From Roseburia hominis A2-183 (GTDB lineage Bacteria; Bacillota; Clostridia; Lachnospirales; Lachnospiraceae), in contig NC_015977.1 in NCBI RefSeq assembly GCF_000225345.1, positions 971,001 to 1,035,000 on the forward strand: 64,000 nucleotides of DNA. Reading direction: 5' to 3'. Made by a program: the position numbers and the translations under genes. Of this stretch, positions 1 to 9,169 are shown piece by piece; the stretch's first letter is position 1, and every line of letters begins with the position of its first letter. The notes beneath the pieces are model-generated. The model was not told the DNA's origin. It ran no database searches and worked only from the letters and a program-made list of their open reading frames with translations.

Positions 1-1
1 C

Positions 2-904
2 CAGAAGATGTTCGAGGAGGAGCTGCGCCGCTTACAGACAGATTATATTGATTACTATCTGATGCATATGCTGACGGATCTTCCCACCTGGGAAAAGTTA
101 AAAAAGCTTGGCATGGAGGACTGGATCCGGGAGAAAAAGGCGTCCGGAGAGATCCGCAACATCGGATTTTCCTATCACGGCAGATCGGATATGTTCATGC
201 AGCTGATCGACGCCTATGACTGGGATTTCTGCCAGATCCAGTATAATTATATGGACGAACATTCGCAGGCGGGCGTGGAGGGGCTGCGCTACGCGCACGC
301 GAGGGGGATTCCAGTGATTATTATGGAGCCGCTGCGCGGCGGCAGGCTGGTCAATCTGCTGCCGGAGTCGGCGAAGGAGCTGTTCGCACAGGATGAGGAG
401 CACCGCACCCCGGCAGAATTGGCACTCAAGTGGCTGTACGACCAGCCGGAGGTGACCTGCGTGCTTTCCGGCATGAATTCCATGGAGATGGTCGAACAGA
501 ATGTGCGCACAGCTTCGGAATACGGCGTCGGGTGCATGACGGAGTCAGATCGCGCGCTGGTGGAAGCGGTGCGGCAGGAGATCACAAAGCACGTCAAGGT
601 GGGATGCACCGGCTGCGGTTACTGTATGCCGTGCCCACGCGGGGTGGATATCCCCGGGACATTCCGCTGCTACAATGCGATGTACTCCGAAGGAAAAAAG
701 TCCGGCCGCAGGGATTACCTGCAGTGTACGGCATTCCGCAAGAATCCGGCGAGCGCCTCGCAGTGTGTGGGCTGCGGCAAATGCGAGCAGCACTGTCCGC
801 AGCATATTGAGATCCGCAGGGAGTTAAAAGCGGCGGCGGGAGAACTCGAGACGGTGAAGTACAAGTTCATGAAGACGGCAATCGGCGTGCTGAAGCTCTG
901 GTAG
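2..904 (+). CDS. Aldo/keto reductase with C-terminal 4Fe-4S domain (5' partial)
   Basis: The window opens inside this gene: the frame is open from base 2 and the first visible ATG (base 8) already lies in the middle of the TIM barrel, so about 70-80 N-terminal residues, including the usual cofactor-site start, are outside. The visible part has the barrel (DYIDYYLMH, then SGEIRNIGFSYHG, then QIQYNYMDE) and a C-terminal ferredoxin-like tail with two cysteine clusters, CTGCGYCMPCP and CVGCGKCEQHCP, at about residues 200-270. This is the Fe-S aldo/keto reductase class (COG1453) of anaerobes; substrate unknown. Family call is firm; physiological role is not. Confidence 0.9.
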   Translation, partial: QKMFEEELRRLQTDYIDYYLMHMLTDLPTWEKLKKLGMEDWIREKKASGEIRNIGFSYHGRSDMFMQLIDAYDWDFCQIQYNYMDEHSQAGVEGLRYAHARGIPVIIMEPLRGGRLVNLLPESAKELFAQDEEHRTPAELALKWLYDQPEVTCVLSGMNSMEMVEQNVRTASEYGVGCMTESDRALVEAVRQEITKHVKVGCTGCGYCMPCPRGVDIPGTFRCYNAMYSEGKKSGRRDYLQCTAFRKNPASASQCVGCGKCEQHCPQHIEIRRELKAAAGELETVKYKFMKTAIGVLKLW

Positions 905-994
905 AAACACATGGCAGGAATAAATTCTATCTGGTAAATCGGAAAAGTGTGTGTTATACTACAGTGCAGATACAAATGAGAGGAGGACTTTGTT

Positions 995-1549
995 ATGAAA
1001 ATGAAGTTTGGTATTAAGGAAGTTGTTGCAACCGGTATTGGAACAGCGTTGTTCGTTGCGCTGACAGAGGTACAGATCCCTCTGGGAATTATCCCGAACA
1101 CCGCCTTACAGCCGAGAGCGGCATTGCTCGCATTCCTTGCAGCCGTATTCGGTCCGGTAGTCGGCGGTATTGTCGGTCTTCTGGGACATGCAATCGGTGA
1201 TGCGCTGTTTTATGGAAGCGTATGGTGGAGCTGGGTATTTCCGGACGCGGTATTCGGCATTCTGGTCGGACTTTTCGCTGCAAAATATGCGATCAAGGAC
1301 GGCGGATTCGAGAGGAAACAGATCGTGCTGTTCAACGTTGTGCAGGTTGTTGCCAACCTCGCTGCATGGGTGATCGTTGCGCCGGTACTTGACATTGTGA
1401 TCTACGCAGAGCCTGCCAACAAGGTATTTGCACAGGGTGCATGGGCATGCCTTGGAAACGTGATTATTATTGGTATTCTTGGTACTTTGATCGCAGCAGG
1501 ATACTCCAAGATCGGAGCAAAATCGTCCAGTCTCTCCAAGGAGGACTAG
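995..1549 (+). CDS. ECF transporter S component, UPF0397 type
   Basis: A 184-residue integral membrane protein with about five or six hydrophobic helices, beginning after a strong GAGAGGAGG site. Its length and sequence (start MKMKFGIKEVVATGIGTALF, QIPLGI, then GHAIGDALFYGSVWWSWVFPD) fit the UPF0397 family of energy-coupling-factor substrate-capture subunits. The next two genes encode the double ATPase and the T component, so this is a dedicated three-gene (group I) ECF vitamin or micronutrient importer. Databases often call this family riboflavin-type, but its substrate has not been settled to my knowledge. An upstream TTATACT at about 954 could be the -10 element. Confidence 0.88.
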   Translation: MKMKFGIKEVVATGIGTALFVALTEVQIPLGIIPNTALQPRAALLAFLAAVFGPVVGGIVGLLGHAIGDALFYGSVWWSWVFPDAVFGILVGLFAAKYAIKDGGFERKQIVLFNVVQVVANLAAWVIVAPVLDIVIYAEPANKVFAQGAWACLGNVIIIGILGTLIAAGYSKIGAKSSSLSKED

Positions 1550-1584
1550 GCGGATTCCGGCAGCAGAAAGACAGAAGCAGACAG

Positions 1585-1633
1585 AGTGCGCGGAGACGGG
1601 GTGCAAAATGTGACCGGTTCCGCGCACTTTTTC
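1585..1633 (+). terminator. Hairpin terminator between S component and ATPase
   Basis: A 10-bp stem (AGTGCGCGGA at 1585-1594, TCCGCGCACT at 1619-1628) is followed directly by a run of T. It lies between the S-component gene and the ATPase gene, so it probably lowers transcription of the ATPase/T genes relative to the S component. A TATAAT at 1658-1663 may restart transcription, but no good -35 accompanies it. Confidence 0.75.
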
Positions 1634-1703
1634 TTCCATTTGGAATTATTATCAAGTATAATAGTCGGGAAGTACCACAAGAGAGGAAGACGAGGATTTC
1701 GGA

Positions 1704-3428
1704 ATGGAACCGATCATAGAATTTCAGAATTTTTCTTTTAAATATCGTTCCCAGAAGGAACCGACGCTAAAGGACATCAATCTCGCAATTTATCCGGGGG
1801 AGAAGGTACTGATCGTCGGACCGTCCGGTTCCGGAAAGTCGACATTAGCGCACTGCATCAACGGGCTTGTGCCGTTTTCCTATGCCGGAGACATCACGGG
1901 GACTTACCGCATTAAGGGCGAGGATCCCGCAAAGCTTGGTATTTTTGGACTGTCGAAGTCTGTGGGTACGGTTTTGCAGGACACGGACGGTCAGTTCATC
2001 GGGCTTACGGTGGCGGAGGATATCGCATTTGCGCTGGAGAATGACAGAGTGGAATATCACGAGATGCGCGGGCGCGTGGACAAAGCGGCGGACGCTGTGG
2101 ATGTAAAAGACCTGCTCGATCATGCACCAGGAGCATTGTCTGGTGGACAGAAGCAGCGCGTATCCATGGCGGGCGTGCTGGTCTGTGATGTGGATATCCT
2201 GTTGTTTGACGAGCCGCTTGCCAATCTGGACCCGGCGACGGGAAAGCGCACGATCGCTTTGATCGATGAGCTGCAGAAGGCAAAAGGGGCAACGATCCTG
2301 ATTATTGAGCATCGTCTGGAAGATGCACTGTACCGGGATGTGGACCGCATCATCGTCGTCGGTGAGGGAAAGATCGTGGCGGATACGACGCCGGATGAAC
2401 TTCTGGCAGCCAATGTACTGGCGGAGGAGGGAATCCGCGAGCCACTCTACATCACGGCGCTTAAGCATGCGGGATGCGAGATCCGTCCCGAGACGCATCC
2501 GGCGCATGTGGAGACGATGGAATTGTCCGGTTATAAGGAGGCGCTGTGCCGCTGGAACGAGAAGGTTGCACTGCCGGAGAAAAAACCGGGGGATGACGTC
2601 ATCCTCTCGGTGGAGAATCTTGCTTTTTCCTATGACGGAAGAACGCCGATTCTAACCGACATCCATATGCAGGTACAAAAGGGCGAGATGCTGGCGATTG
2701 TTGGCAAGAACGGTGCCGGAAAGTCGACGCTCTCGAATCTCATCTGCGGCTTTTTAAAGCCCGGTCAGGGGCGGATTCTGTTTGGCGGCGAGGACATTGC
2801 AGACTGGTCGATCAAGGAGCGCGGCGAGAAGATCGGACTTGTCATGCAGAATCCGAATCAGATGATCAGCAAACCGATGATCTATGATGAGGTGGCGCTG
2901 GGACTTGCGGTGCGCGGCGTGCCCGAGGAGGAGATTAAGGAGCGGGTCTATGCAACCTTAAAGATCTGCGGCCTCTACCAGTTCCGCAACTGGCCGGTCT
3001 CCGCGTTAAGCTTCGGTCAGAAGAAGCGCGTGACGATCGCTTCGATCCTCGTGCTGCATCCGCAGGTGCTGATTTTGGACGAGCCGACGGCGGGACAGGA
3101 CTACAGACATTATACGGAGATCATGGAGTTTTTAAAGAAGCTGAATGAGGAGTACGGCATTACGATCATCATGATCACACATGACATGCATCTCATGTTA
3201 GAGTATACGAACCGCGCGGTCGTGATTGCTGACGGCAGGCTTCTGGCAGATACCGCTCCGGCGGCGGTACTCACGGATGATGCGGTGGCGGATCGTGCCT
3301 ATTTGAAGAAAACATCTCTCTACGATCTGGCGGTGCGCTGCGGCATTGCAGAGCCGACACAGTTCGTGGAGCGCTTTATCGGCTACGAGCGGCAGATGAG
3401 AGCGGCAGAAAGAGAGGAGGAAGCATAA
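1704..3428 (+). CDS. ECF transporter double ATPase (two fused ABC domains)
   Basis: A 574-residue fusion of two ABC ATPase domains, the fused form of EcfA and EcfA'. Domain 1 has Walker A GPSGSGKST at residues 39-47, signature LSGGQKQR near 145-152 and Walker B ILLFDEP. Domain 2 (about 300-530) has GKNGAGKST, the less usual signature LSFGQKKR and VLILDEPTAGQD. The linker region resembles the DUF3744 insert seen in UPF0397-linked ATPases. It powers the importer formed with the flanking S and T subunits on the inner face of the membrane. Its stop codon overlaps the start of the next gene (TAATG), showing translational coupling. Confidence 0.93.
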   Translation: MEPIIEFQNFSFKYRSQKEPTLKDINLAIYPGEKVLIVGPSGSGKSTLAHCINGLVPFSYAGDITGTYRIKGEDPAKLGIFGLSKSVGTVLQDTDGQFIGLTVAEDIAFALENDRVEYHEMRGRVDKAADAVDVKDLLDHAPGALSGGQKQRVSMAGVLVCDVDILLFDEPLANLDPATGKRTIALIDELQKAKGATILIIEHRLEDALYRDVDRIIVVGEGKIVADTTPDELLAANVLAEEGIREPLYITALKHAGCEIRPETHPAHVETMELSGYKEALCRWNEKVALPEKKPGDDVILSVENLAFSYDGRTPILTDIHMQVQKGEMLAIVGKNGAGKSTLSNLICGFLKPGQGRILFGGEDIADWSIKERGEKIGLVMQNPNQMISKPMIYDEVALGLAVRGVPEEEIKERVYATLKICGLYQFRNWPVSALSFGQKKRVTIASILVLHPQVLILDEPTAGQDYRHYTEIMEFLKKLNEEYGITIIMITHDMHLMLEYTNRAVVIADGRLLADTAPAAVLTDDAVADRAYLKKTSLYDLAVRCGIAEPTQFVERFIGYERQMRAAEREEEA

Positions 3429-4255
3429 TGTCGCGCGTATTATCATATGAAGAAAAAGACACATGGATTCACCGTCTGAGCGGGGTGACAAAGCTTTTGT
3501 TTTTCCTCCTGTGGTCGATCACCAGCATGATCTCCTACGATACGCGGGTGCTCTTGGTCATGCTTGTGTGCAGCCTGATTATTTTTGCCATGTCGAAGAC
3601 GAAGTGGAAGCAGGTCGGTACGGTATTCAAGTTCATCATGTTTTTTCTGGTGATCAATCTCATCGCCATTTTCTTCTTTTCTCCGGGACAGGGGACGAAG
3701 ATTTACGGAACGGAGACGCCGATAGTGCATCTGTTTGGACATTACACGTTGACAAAAGAGCAGCTGTTTTATGAGTTCAACGTGATGGTAAAATACCTGA
3801 CGGTCATTCCAGCGGTGTTCATGTTTATCGTGGCAACGAATCCGAGCGAACTGGCCGCTTCTTTAAACCGTGTTGGTGTCAGCTACAAGATCGGTTACTC
3901 CGTGGCGATTGCGCTCCGGTATATTCCGGATGTGCAGGATGATTTTGCAAAAATCAAGCACGCCCAGGAGGCGAGGGGAATTGAGATGTCTGGCAAGGCG
4001 AAGCTCGGCGACCGCATCAAGAACGTGGCGGCGATCATTTTCCCGCTGGTATTCTCCAGCATGGACCGCATCGACGTGGTCAGCAATGCGATGGAGCTCC
4101 GTGGGTTCGGAAAGCACAAGAAGCGCACCTGGTATATGGGAAAGCCGCTGGCGGCGGCAGACTATGCGGTGCTGATTGTGACGGCGGCATTTTCCGCGGT
4201 GGCACTGATGATTACCTTCAGCAACGGAAGCCGTTTTTACAATCCGTTTGTGTAA
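3428..4255 (+). CDS. ecfT: ECF transporter T component (EcfT)
   Basis: A 275-residue membrane protein with four or more hydrophobic segments and the cytoplasmic coupling region typical of EcfT: two short A-R-G type motifs, of which QEARGIEMSG (about residue 180) and MELRGFGKHKKRT (about 222) are visible. These bind the grooves of the two ATPase domains. Translation is coupled to the ATPase gene by a 1-bp overlap. Together the three genes give one complete importer. Confidence 0.93.
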   Translation: MSRVLSYEEKDTWIHRLSGVTKLLFFLLWSITSMISYDTRVLLVMLVCSLIIFAMSKTKWKQVGTVFKFIMFFLVINLIAIFFFSPGQGTKIYGTETPIVHLFGHYTLTKEQLFYEFNVMVKYLTVIPAVFMFIVATNPSELAASLNRVGVSYKIGYSVAIALRYIPDVQDDFAKIKHAQEARGIEMSGKAKLGDRIKNVAAIIFPLVFSSMDRIDVVSNAMELRGFGKHKKRTWYMGKPLAAADYAVLIVTAAFSAVALMITFSNGSRFYNPFV

Positions 4256-4286
4256 TTAAAATGGAAGAAAGCGGGTTTAGAATACG

Positions 4287-5102
4287 ATGGAACAAATGGA
4301 AGCATTAAAACAGTCGATCCGGGAAAAAGGGAAGATGGTTGTTGCATTTTCCGGCGGTGTGGATTCGACATTCTTATTAAAAGTGGCACATGACGTGCTG
4401 GGAGATGGGGCGGTCGCAGTGACGGCTCGCTCCTGTTCCTTTCCGGAGAGAGAATTAAGAGAGGCAAAAGCATTCTGTGAGAAGGAGCACATAAAACATA
4501 TCGTGGTGGAGTCGGAGGAATTGCAGATTGAGGGATTTTCCCATAATCCGACCAACCGCTGCTACCTCTGCAAGAAGGAGCTTTTCACAAAGATCTGGGA
4601 TATTGCAAAGGAGTACGACATCCCCTACGTGGCGGAGGCGTCCAATCTGGACGACAACGGCGATTACCGCCCGGGACTGATGGCGGTTGCCGAGCTTTCC
4701 GTGCTTAGTCCGCTGCGCGAGGCGGGGATGAACAAGAGCATGATCCGCGAACTCTCCCACGGGCTGGGGCTTCCGACATGGAATAAGCAGTCGTTTGCAT
4801 GTCTTTCTTCCCGCTTTGTCTACGGGGAGGAGATCACCGAGGAGCGCCTTGGCATGGTGGACCGCGCGGAGCAGCTTCTGCTGGATGCCGGATTTCATCA
4901 GGTGCGCGTGCGGATTCACGAGAGCGGAACGAACACGATTGCCCGTATCGAGATCGGCACGGAGGATTTTGCAAAAATGTTTGCAGACGATTTTTACCAG
5001 AAGGTCAATGCGGCATGCAAGGAGATCGGTTTTACCTATGTGACACTCGATCTCGGCGGATACCGGATGGGAAGCATGAACGACGGCATCCGGAAAGCAT
5101 AA
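4287..5102 (+). CDS. larE: LarE-family ATP-dependent sacrificial sulfur transferase
   Basis: A 271-residue PP-loop enzyme. The ATP-pyrophosphatase loop SGGVDS is at residues 22-27, and FACLSSRFVYGEEI contains Cys172, equivalent to the sacrificial cysteine of Lactobacillus LarE (C176). LarE adenylates P2CMN (pyridinium-3,5-biscarboxylic acid mononucleotide) and donates its cysteine sulfur to build the nickel-pincer cofactor of lactate racemase. No larA, larB or larC is in the window. The gene starts 31 bp after ecfT with no promoter between, so it is probably cotranscribed with the ECF genes. Some LarE homologues may act in other thiolations, so the exact cofactor is inference. Confidence 0.87.
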   Translation: MEQMEALKQSIREKGKMVVAFSGGVDSTFLLKVAHDVLGDGAVAVTARSCSFPERELREAKAFCEKEHIKHIVVESEELQIEGFSHNPTNRCYLCKKELFTKIWDIAKEYDIPYVAEASNLDDNGDYRPGLMAVAELSVLSPLREAGMNKSMIRELSHGLGLPTWNKQSFACLSSRFVYGEEITEERLGMVDRAEQLLLDAGFHQVRVRIHESGTNTIARIEIGTEDFAKMFADDFYQKVNAACKEIGFTYVTLDLGGYRMGSMNDGIRKA

Positions 5103-5145
5103 TATTAAAACTGCATAGAATATAGAAATAGAGTAACAGAACAAA

Positions 5146-5187
5146 ACAGAAGGATTCTCTGACACAGAATGATTCTGTTTCTTTTTT
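5146..5187 (+). terminator. Terminator after larE
   Basis: Arms 5146-5158 and 5166-5178 pair over 13 positions with two mismatches, then TTTCTTTTTT. It closes the ECF-larE unit. Confidence 0.8.
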
Positions 5188-5212
5188 AGAACAAAAAGAA
5201 ATTATTTAATTT

Positions 5213-5246
5213 CCTACTTGACATATATATAAAGTAGGAGTATATT
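5213..5246 (+). promoter_or_regulatory. Promoter with CCTACTT-N12-AAGTAGG dyad operator
   Basis: TTGACA at 5218-5223, 17-bp spacer, TATATT at 5241-5246: a near-consensus housekeeping promoter. A perfect dyad CCTACTT (5213-5219) / AAGTAGG (5232-5238) with 12 bases between overlaps the -35 and spacer, where a bound repressor would block polymerase. The same TACTT-N12-AAGTA core recurs at 17722-17743 before cysT, and the sequence after both promoters (CATATAAAA, then TAGGAA and a purine-rich stretch) is also alike. Both genes concern sulfur uptake, so I infer a shared sulfur regulator. Confidence 0.75.
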
Positions 5247-5302
5247 TCTTATATCATATAAAACAGCTAGGAATAATAAGAAATAAGATAGGATGTGAAA
5301 AT

Positions 5303-5962
5303 GTGAACTGGGAAGTCATCTCGCAATACCTGCCGCTGTATCAGAAAGCCATGTGGCTGACACTCCGGATCGGCTGGATGGGAATTGCATTTTCAATCAT
5401 CATTGGTCTTATATGTGCGCTGATTGTACATTATAAGATACCGGTGGCGAGACAGATTGTAAAAATATATATCGAATTGTTCCGCAACACACCGCTTCTG
5501 GTGCAGCTCTTTTTTATCTATTTCGGACTGCCGAAGGTGGGACTTTCCATCTCCGCGGATGTCTGCGGCGTGGCGGGTCTGGCACTCTTAGGAGGCAGCT
5601 ATATGGCGGAGGCGTTCCGCAGCGGACTCGAGGCGATCGAGCCGATCCAGATGGAGAGCGCGTTAAGCCTTGGCATGACGAAGAAGCAGGCAGTGGTCTA
5701 TGTCATTCTGCCGCAGGCGGTATCCATCAGCGTACCGGCATTTGTGGCGAATGTGATCTTCCTGTTAAAAGAGACGAGTGTGTTTTCAGCAATCAGCCTG
5801 ATGGATCTGATGTTTACAGCCAAAGACCTGATCGGACTTTACTATAAGACAGCGGAGTGCCTGTTCTTACTGGTGGTATTTTATCTGATTATTTTACTTC
5901 CGGTATCCATCCTTGGAACATTGTTAGAGAGGAGGCTGCGCTATGCCGGATTTGGGAATTAG
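5303..5962 (+). CDS. Amino-acid (probably cysteine) ABC permease, first
   Basis: A 219-residue HisM-type permease: N-terminal Gln/Glu-like sequence, RNTPLLVQLFFIYFGLP, and the EAA loop EAIEPIQMESALSLGMTKKQA followed by ILPQAV that contacts the ATPase. It starts at GTG 5303; the ATG two bases upstream runs straight into a stop. It is the first gene of a permease-permease-ATPase-binding-protein operon, and the binding protein points to cysteine. It overlaps the next permease by 20 bp. Confidence 0.9.
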   Translation: MNWEVISQYLPLYQKAMWLTLRIGWMGIAFSIIIGLICALIVHYKIPVARQIVKIYIELFRNTPLLVQLFFIYFGLPKVGLSISADVCGVAGLALLGGSYMAEAFRSGLEAIEPIQMESALSLGMTKKQAVVYVILPQAVSISVPAFVANVIFLLKETSVFSAISLMDLMFTAKDLIGLYYKTAECLFLLVVFYLIILLPVSILGTLLERRLRYAGFGN

Positions 5963-6620
5963 CGTCCTGTTTAAGGGCAAGAACATGATAAGGCTTCTGG
6001 GCGGTCTGTGGGTGGCGCTTAAGATCAGCCTGATCGCCGTGGTCATCAGTATTCCGCTCGGCATTCTGCTCGGCATCGTCATGACATGGAAGAATCCGGT
6101 GACAAAAGCAGTGACAAGAGTGTATCTGGAGATTGTCCGCATCATGCCGCAGATGGTACTGCTGTTTCTCGTGTTTTTCGGAACGACGCGGATGTTTGGC
6201 TGGAATTTATCGGCGGAGTTTGCATCGGTAATCGTATTTACATTCTGGGGAACCGCAGAGATGGGAGATCTGGTGCGCGGCGCGTTAATCAGTATCCCGA
6301 AGCACCAGTATGAGAGTGGTGCAGCGCTTGGAATGACGAGAAGTCAGATTTATTTTTACATTATTATCCCGCAGACCCTGCGGCGTCTGATCCCGCTGTC
6401 GATCAACCTGGTCACCCGTATGATTAAGACGACAAGCCTTGTGATGATGATCGGTGTGGTGGAGGTGTTAAAGGTGACACAGCAGATCATCGAGGCAAAC
6501 CGTATGGCATCGCCGAATGCGGCGTTCGGACTGTACGGAACCGTGTTTGTACTGTATTTCCTGGCATGCTGGCCGATCAGTATGCTGGCGGGACATCTGG
6601 AAAAGAAATGGAGTAACTGA
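5943..6620 (+). CDS. Amino-acid (probably cysteine) ABC permease, second
   Basis: A 225-residue paralogue of the preceding permease, with [16 protein letters not shown] and the EAA loop [21 protein letters not shown] followed by IIPQTLRR. Two different permeases next to each other indicate a heterodimeric membrane channel, as in polar amino-acid importers. The start codon lies inside the 3' end of the first permease, so translation is coupled. Confidence 0.9.
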   Translation: MPDLGISVLFKGKNMIRLLGGLWVALKISLIAVVISIPLGILLGIVMTWKNPVTKAVTRVYLEIVRIMPQMVLLFLVFFGTTRMFGWNLSAEFASVIVFTFWGTAEMGDLVRGALISIPKHQYESGAALGMTRSQIYFYIIIPQTLRRLIPLSINLVTRMIKTTSLVMMIGVVEVLKVTQQIIEANRMASPNAAFGLYGTVFVLYFLACWPISMLAGHLEKKWSN

Positions 6621-6621
6621 T

Positions 6622-7383
6622 ATGAAGGCAGAAGCAGAAGAATTGTTAAAAATTGAACATATCAAAAAATCCTACGAGGGAAACAAGATCTTAAAGGATC
6701 TAAGCCTGACCATCCACAAAGGAGAGGTTGTGGTTATCATCGGACCATCCGGATGCGGTAAGAGCACACTGCTTCGATGTATCAACGCCTTAGAGCCGAT
6801 TCAGGAGGGAAGCATTACGCTTCGAGGCGAGACCATCGACGGAAAGGCGAAGAATATCGCCGGGATCCGTCAGAAGGTCGGGATGGTATTTCAGAGCTAC
6901 GAGCTTTTTCCACACAAGACGATCCTGGAAAATGTGATCCTGGCACCGCTTAAGGTGCAGAAGAGAACAAAAGAGGACGCCGTTTCCGAGGCAAAACAGC
7001 TTCTGGAAAAAGTAGGGCTTCTCGACAAGTGTGACAGTTTTCCGAGACAGCTTTCCGGCGGTCAGAAGCAGCGTGTTGCGATCGTGCGTGCACTGATGAT
7101 GCACCCCGAGATTATGCTGTTCGATGAGGTGACCGCAGCGCTTGATCCGGAGATGGTGCGCGAGGTACTGGATACGATGTTAGAGCTTGCTAAGGCAGGA
7201 AGCACTATGGTGATCGTCACACACGAGATGTCCTTTGCAAGGGCGGTTGCAGACCGTGTGGTCTTTATTGACCAGGGAGAGATTGTGGAAGAAGGAAAGC
7301 CGGATGAATTTTTTACCCATCCGACGACAGAGCGTGCGAAAAAGTTTCTGCACACATTTGAATTTGAGGCAGTCCGCGACTAG
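6622..7383 (+). CDS. Amino-acid ABC transporter ATP-binding protein
   Basis: A 253-residue GlnQ-type ATPase with Walker [11 protein letters not shown]-loop [13 protein letters not shown], signature LSGGQKQR, Walker [15 protein letters not shown] and H-loop VTHEM. I chose the ATG at 6622, one base after the permease stop, because it gives the normal family start ([13 protein letters not shown]); an upstream in-frame extension would only read the permease gene in another frame. Confidence 0.94.
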   Translation: MKAEAEELLKIEHIKKSYEGNKILKDLSLTIHKGEVVVIIGPSGCGKSTLLRCINALEPIQEGSITLRGETIDGKAKNIAGIRQKVGMVFQSYELFPHKTILENVILAPLKVQKRTKEDAVSEAKQLLEKVGLLDKCDSFPRQLSGGQKQRVAIVRALMMHPEIMLFDEVTAALDPEMVREVLDTMLELAKAGSTMVIVTHEMSFARAVADRVVFIDQGEIVEEGKPDEFFTHPTTERAKKFLHTFEFEAVRD

Positions 7384-7450
7384 AGAGCGGCACAAAAGGT
7401 TGATTCTGAAGCTTCGATGGAAGTTTGGAATAGAAAGAGAGGACAATATT

Positions 7451-8374
7451 ATGAAAAAAGAAAGATTAACGAAGAGACTGGCACTGTTTACAGCACTGAC
7501 ATTAACTGGAGCAATGCTGGCAGGCTGTGGCAATACAGATGCAGCGGAGAGCAGCAGTGATGCGCAGACAGGAGTTACCGCAGATACACAGGCATCCGCA
7601 GGCGATGCATCCGCAGATGTGGTATACCGCACCTTAGACGAGATCAAGGAGAGCGGCACAATCAACATCGGTGTATTTTCCGACAAGAATCCATTTGGCT
7701 ATGTGGATGAGAACGGAGAGTATCAGGGATATGATGTCTACTTTGCAAACCGTCTGGCAGAGGATCTCGGCGTGGATGTGAACTTCGTTTCCACCGAGGC
7801 TGCAAGCCGTATTGAGTATTTACAGACCGGAAAAGTCGATGTCATTCTGGCTAACTTTACCGTGACACCGGAGCGCGCGGAGGAAGTTGATTTTGCACTC
7901 CCGTACATGAACGTATCCCTCGGTGTGATTTCTCCGGATTCTGCAGTGGTTGAGAGTCTGGATGATCTGACAGCGGATGATCCGGTGATCGTGATTTCCG
8001 GTACAACAGCAGAGACCTACCTGACCGAGAACTATCCGGATCTGACCTTACAGAAATATGATTCCTATGCGGCAGCAAAGACAGCGCTTGAGAACGGAAG
8101 CGGTGTTGCATGGGCAAATGACAACACAGAGGTCATTGCATTTGCACTCCAGAACCCGGGCTATACCGTAGGTATACCGGAGCTTGGAAGCACAGATACA
8201 ATTGCGCCGGCAGTCAGCAAGGGCAACACGACCGTATTAGACTGGATCAATGAGGAGATCAAGGCACTCGGCGAGGAGAATTTTTTCCACGCAGATTACG
8301 AGGCAACACTGGCTGACACTTACGGCAGTGACTACGAGGATACGCTTGTGGTAGAGGGCGGCGAGACAAAGTAA
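7451..8374 (+). CDS. Cysteine-type ABC substrate-binding lipoprotein
   Basis: A 307-residue lipoprotein: basic start [13 protein letters not shown], lipobox LAGC with the cysteine near residue 20, then an SBP_bac_3 fold. [19 protein letters not shown] and [22 protein letters not shown] closely follow the pattern of CjaA-like cysteine-binding proteins; the call is from recalled family sequence, so cystine or another polar amino acid remains possible. The gene begins about 67 bp after the ATPase with its own Shine-Dalgarno (AGAGAGGA). Immediately after its stop comes the wreck of a sulfate-binding protein gene. Confidence 0.85.
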   Translation: MKKERLTKRLALFTALTLTGAMLAGCGNTDAAESSSDAQTGVTADTQASAGDASADVVYRTLDEIKESGTINIGVFSDKNPFGYVDENGEYQGYDVYFANRLAEDLGVDVNFVSTEAASRIEYLQTGKVDVILANFTVTPERAEEVDFALPYMNVSLGVISPDSAVVESLDDLTADDPVIVISGTTAETYLTENYPDLTLQKYDSYAAAKTALENGSGVAWANDNTEVIAFALQNPGYTVGIPELGSTDTIAPAVSKGNTTVLDWINEEIKALGEENFFHADYEATLADTYGSDYEDTLVVEGGETK

Positions 8375-8406
8375 GAACTGACCATGTAACGGAAGGTTCA
8401 AAGCAC

Positions 8407-9117
8407 AGGGAACTGTATGAATCGTACAATGCACTGTTTGCGGAACACTGGAAGGAGCAGGCAGGGCAGGATGTGACGGTGATCCAGTCGCACGGAGGTT
8501 CCGGCAAGCAGGCACTTGAGGTGGCAAACGGCCTGGAGGCGGATGTGGTGACGCTGGCACTGGAGGGGGATGTGCAGGTGGTTGCGGATGCGGGAATGAT
8601 TGAGGATGGTTTTGAGGATGAATTTGATCAGGAAAGTTCCCCGTACACATCGACGATTGTTTTTCTGGTGCGCAAGGACAATCCGAAGAACATTGCGGAC
8701 TGGGATGATCTGCTCCGGGAGGACGTGGGCGTCATCACCCCGAACCCGAAGACGTCCGGCGGAGCGCGCTGGAATTATCTGGCGGCATGGTACTATTTTG
8801 AAAGTCAGGGACAGAGCGGGGAAGAGATCACAGAGAATATGAAGACACTCTATCACAATGTGCTGGTGCTGGATTCGGGTGCGCGCGGTGCGACGACCAC
8901 GTTTGCGGAGAACTTCTACCGCCCGTCGGATCCGGATGTTTTTTCCGATTATATCAGTACATCGGGGGAGCGCGTCATCACGGAACTGCCGGCAGACGGA
9001 AAATGGATCGTGGATGACATTGCACTCACGGATATTGCGCACTTTGGTGGATGGAGTGAGGCGTCGGCGAAGCATTTCGCGGACGGCGGAGTGTTTGAAG
9101 CAATTCATGAACAGTGA
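8407..9117 (+). pseudogene. sbp: Sulfate-binding protein remnant (5' truncated, internal deletion)
   Basis: The frame encodes the middle and end of an Sbp/CysP sulfate-binding protein: [30 protein letters not shown], then [31 protein letters not shown] and a C-terminal [15 protein letters not shown]. Two lesions are visible. First, the signal peptide and about 40 residues are missing; homology starts 33 bp after the cysteine-binding-protein stop, in a frame with no start codon. Second, [14 protein letters not shown] runs directly into [10 protein letters not shown], whereas intact homologues have about 75-80 residues between, so an in-frame internal deletion removed part of the ligand cleft. 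The GTG at 8473 has no ribosome binding site. Non-functional. Confidence 0.85.
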
Positions 9118-9134
9118 TTAGGAAATTTACAGGG

Positions 9135-9169
9135 AACGCCCGGCAGAGCAATCTGCCGGGCGTTAAATT
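9135..9169. terminator. Bidirectional terminator
   Basis: A perfect 13-bp stem (9135-9147 with 9152-9164, loop GCAA) followed by AAATTTTT on the plus strand. It separates the sbp remnant from the convergent LacI-type regulator, whose stop codon lies within the stem. Confidence 0.85.

Noticed and set aside
8473..9117. Sulfate-binding protein as a working gene from GTG 8473
   Set aside because: No ribosome site, no signal peptide, and an internal gap relative to the family.
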